Source: Thiodiazotropha sp040506705 (lineage in GTDB: Bacteria > Pseudomonadota > Gammaproteobacteria > Chromatiales > Chromatiaceae). Taken from it: a stretch of DNA of 64,000 nt. This document shows positions 63,912-64,000 of this stretch, in pieces. The notes below the pieces were generated by a model. That model did not search any database. It saw nothing but the letters and a program-made list of their open reading frames with translations, and was not told the DNA's origin. Position 1 is the first letter of the stretch; every line of letters begins with the position of its first letter. Location of the stretch: the NCBI GenBank assembly GCA_040506705.1, contig JBEVWG010000013.1, positions 52,876 to 116,875 on the forward strand. The letters run 5' to 3'. A program made the translations under genes and the position numbers.

Positions 63912-63961
63912 AATCTCCTCAGAACAACTCTGAAAGCCCCTCTCCCTTTACGGGAGAGGGG
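63912..63961. repeat. 50-bp direct repeat, right of the cus operon
   Basis: AATCTCCTCAGAACAACTCT continues to CTGAAAGC and the CCCCTCTCCC hairpin, 48 of 50 identical to 56665-56714. It is followed by TTGGGGAGAGGGTG, a further arm of the GC-rich family. Confidence 0.8.
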
Positions 63962-64000
63962 TTGGGGAGAGGGTGTACGCGAAGCGTTTCATGTGGTTGA

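Overview
The window looks like the chromosome of a free-living or symbiotic gammaproteobacterium. Evidence: a DUF1820 gene, the gene order fkpB-ispH-fimT-pilV-pilW-pilX-pilY1-pilE-thiO known from pseudomonads, a classical ArgA, DbpA and RimO, and abundant Gram-negative envelope proteins (CusABC, MipA/OmpV, TRAP-TAXI, lipoproteins). The base composition is moderate. The many dispersed palindromic repeats and decayed genes suggest a relaxed, repeat-rich genome. The exact genus cannot be fixed from the sequence, although a Chromatiales-type sulfur-oxidiser lineage would fit. One 100-base N gap (22778-22877) shows that this is a draft scaffold.

Layout. 1-5.8 kb: DUF1820 fragment, a NYN-LOTUS RNA-binding protein, a heme-barrel protein, an FMN reductase, a poly-glycine lipoprotein, one MITE-like repeat and a decayed reading frame. 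5.8-8.6 kb: Bcr/CflA exporter, tRNA-Thr(CGU) and thiO. 8.8-16.8 kb: minor-pilin/PilY1 operon next to ispH, fkpB and a Rossmann protein. 16.9-22.5 kb: small unknown proteins, a cysteine-less thioredoxin-TPR chaperone, rimO and a two-domain kinase. 22.5-27.1 kb: a partly duplicated lysR next to a divergent pirin / cytochrome b561 / flavodoxin / YceI gene set with a clear LysR-type operator candidate. 27.1-40.3 kb: leuA and a divergent Lrp regulator, a GspE/PilB-type ATPase, signalling proteins with a degenerate GGDEF or PilZ domain, hemerythrin, argA-argE, hemolysin III-like protein. This stretch holds the other MITE-like copies.

40.9-53.3 kb is a looser accessory stretch of single genes: DUF302, outer-membrane barrels, a VirK/DUF535 protein, an M1-like metallopeptidase lipoprotein, a dead PAS-GGDEF gene, dbpA, a cysteine hydrolase, an MscS-like channel, a secreted Gly-Tyr repeat protein and a START protein. 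53.7-56.5 kb holds a complete TAXI-type TRAP transporter. 57-63.8 kb holds a five-gene copper/silver efflux operon (small Cys/His protein, cusC, cusB, cusA, cusF). It is bracketed by two 50-bp near-identical direct repeats.

Points I consider most worth a second look: the terminal-inverted-repeat element family, the quinone/redox gene set with its TGC-N7-GCA operator, the direct repeats around the Cus operon, the lysR duplication at the scaffold gap, a 46-residue membrane micro-protein outside the usual size cut-off, and several regulatory domains that have lost their catalytic residues. I did not find a CRISPR array, an insertion sequence with a transposase, a prophage or a recognisable defence island.
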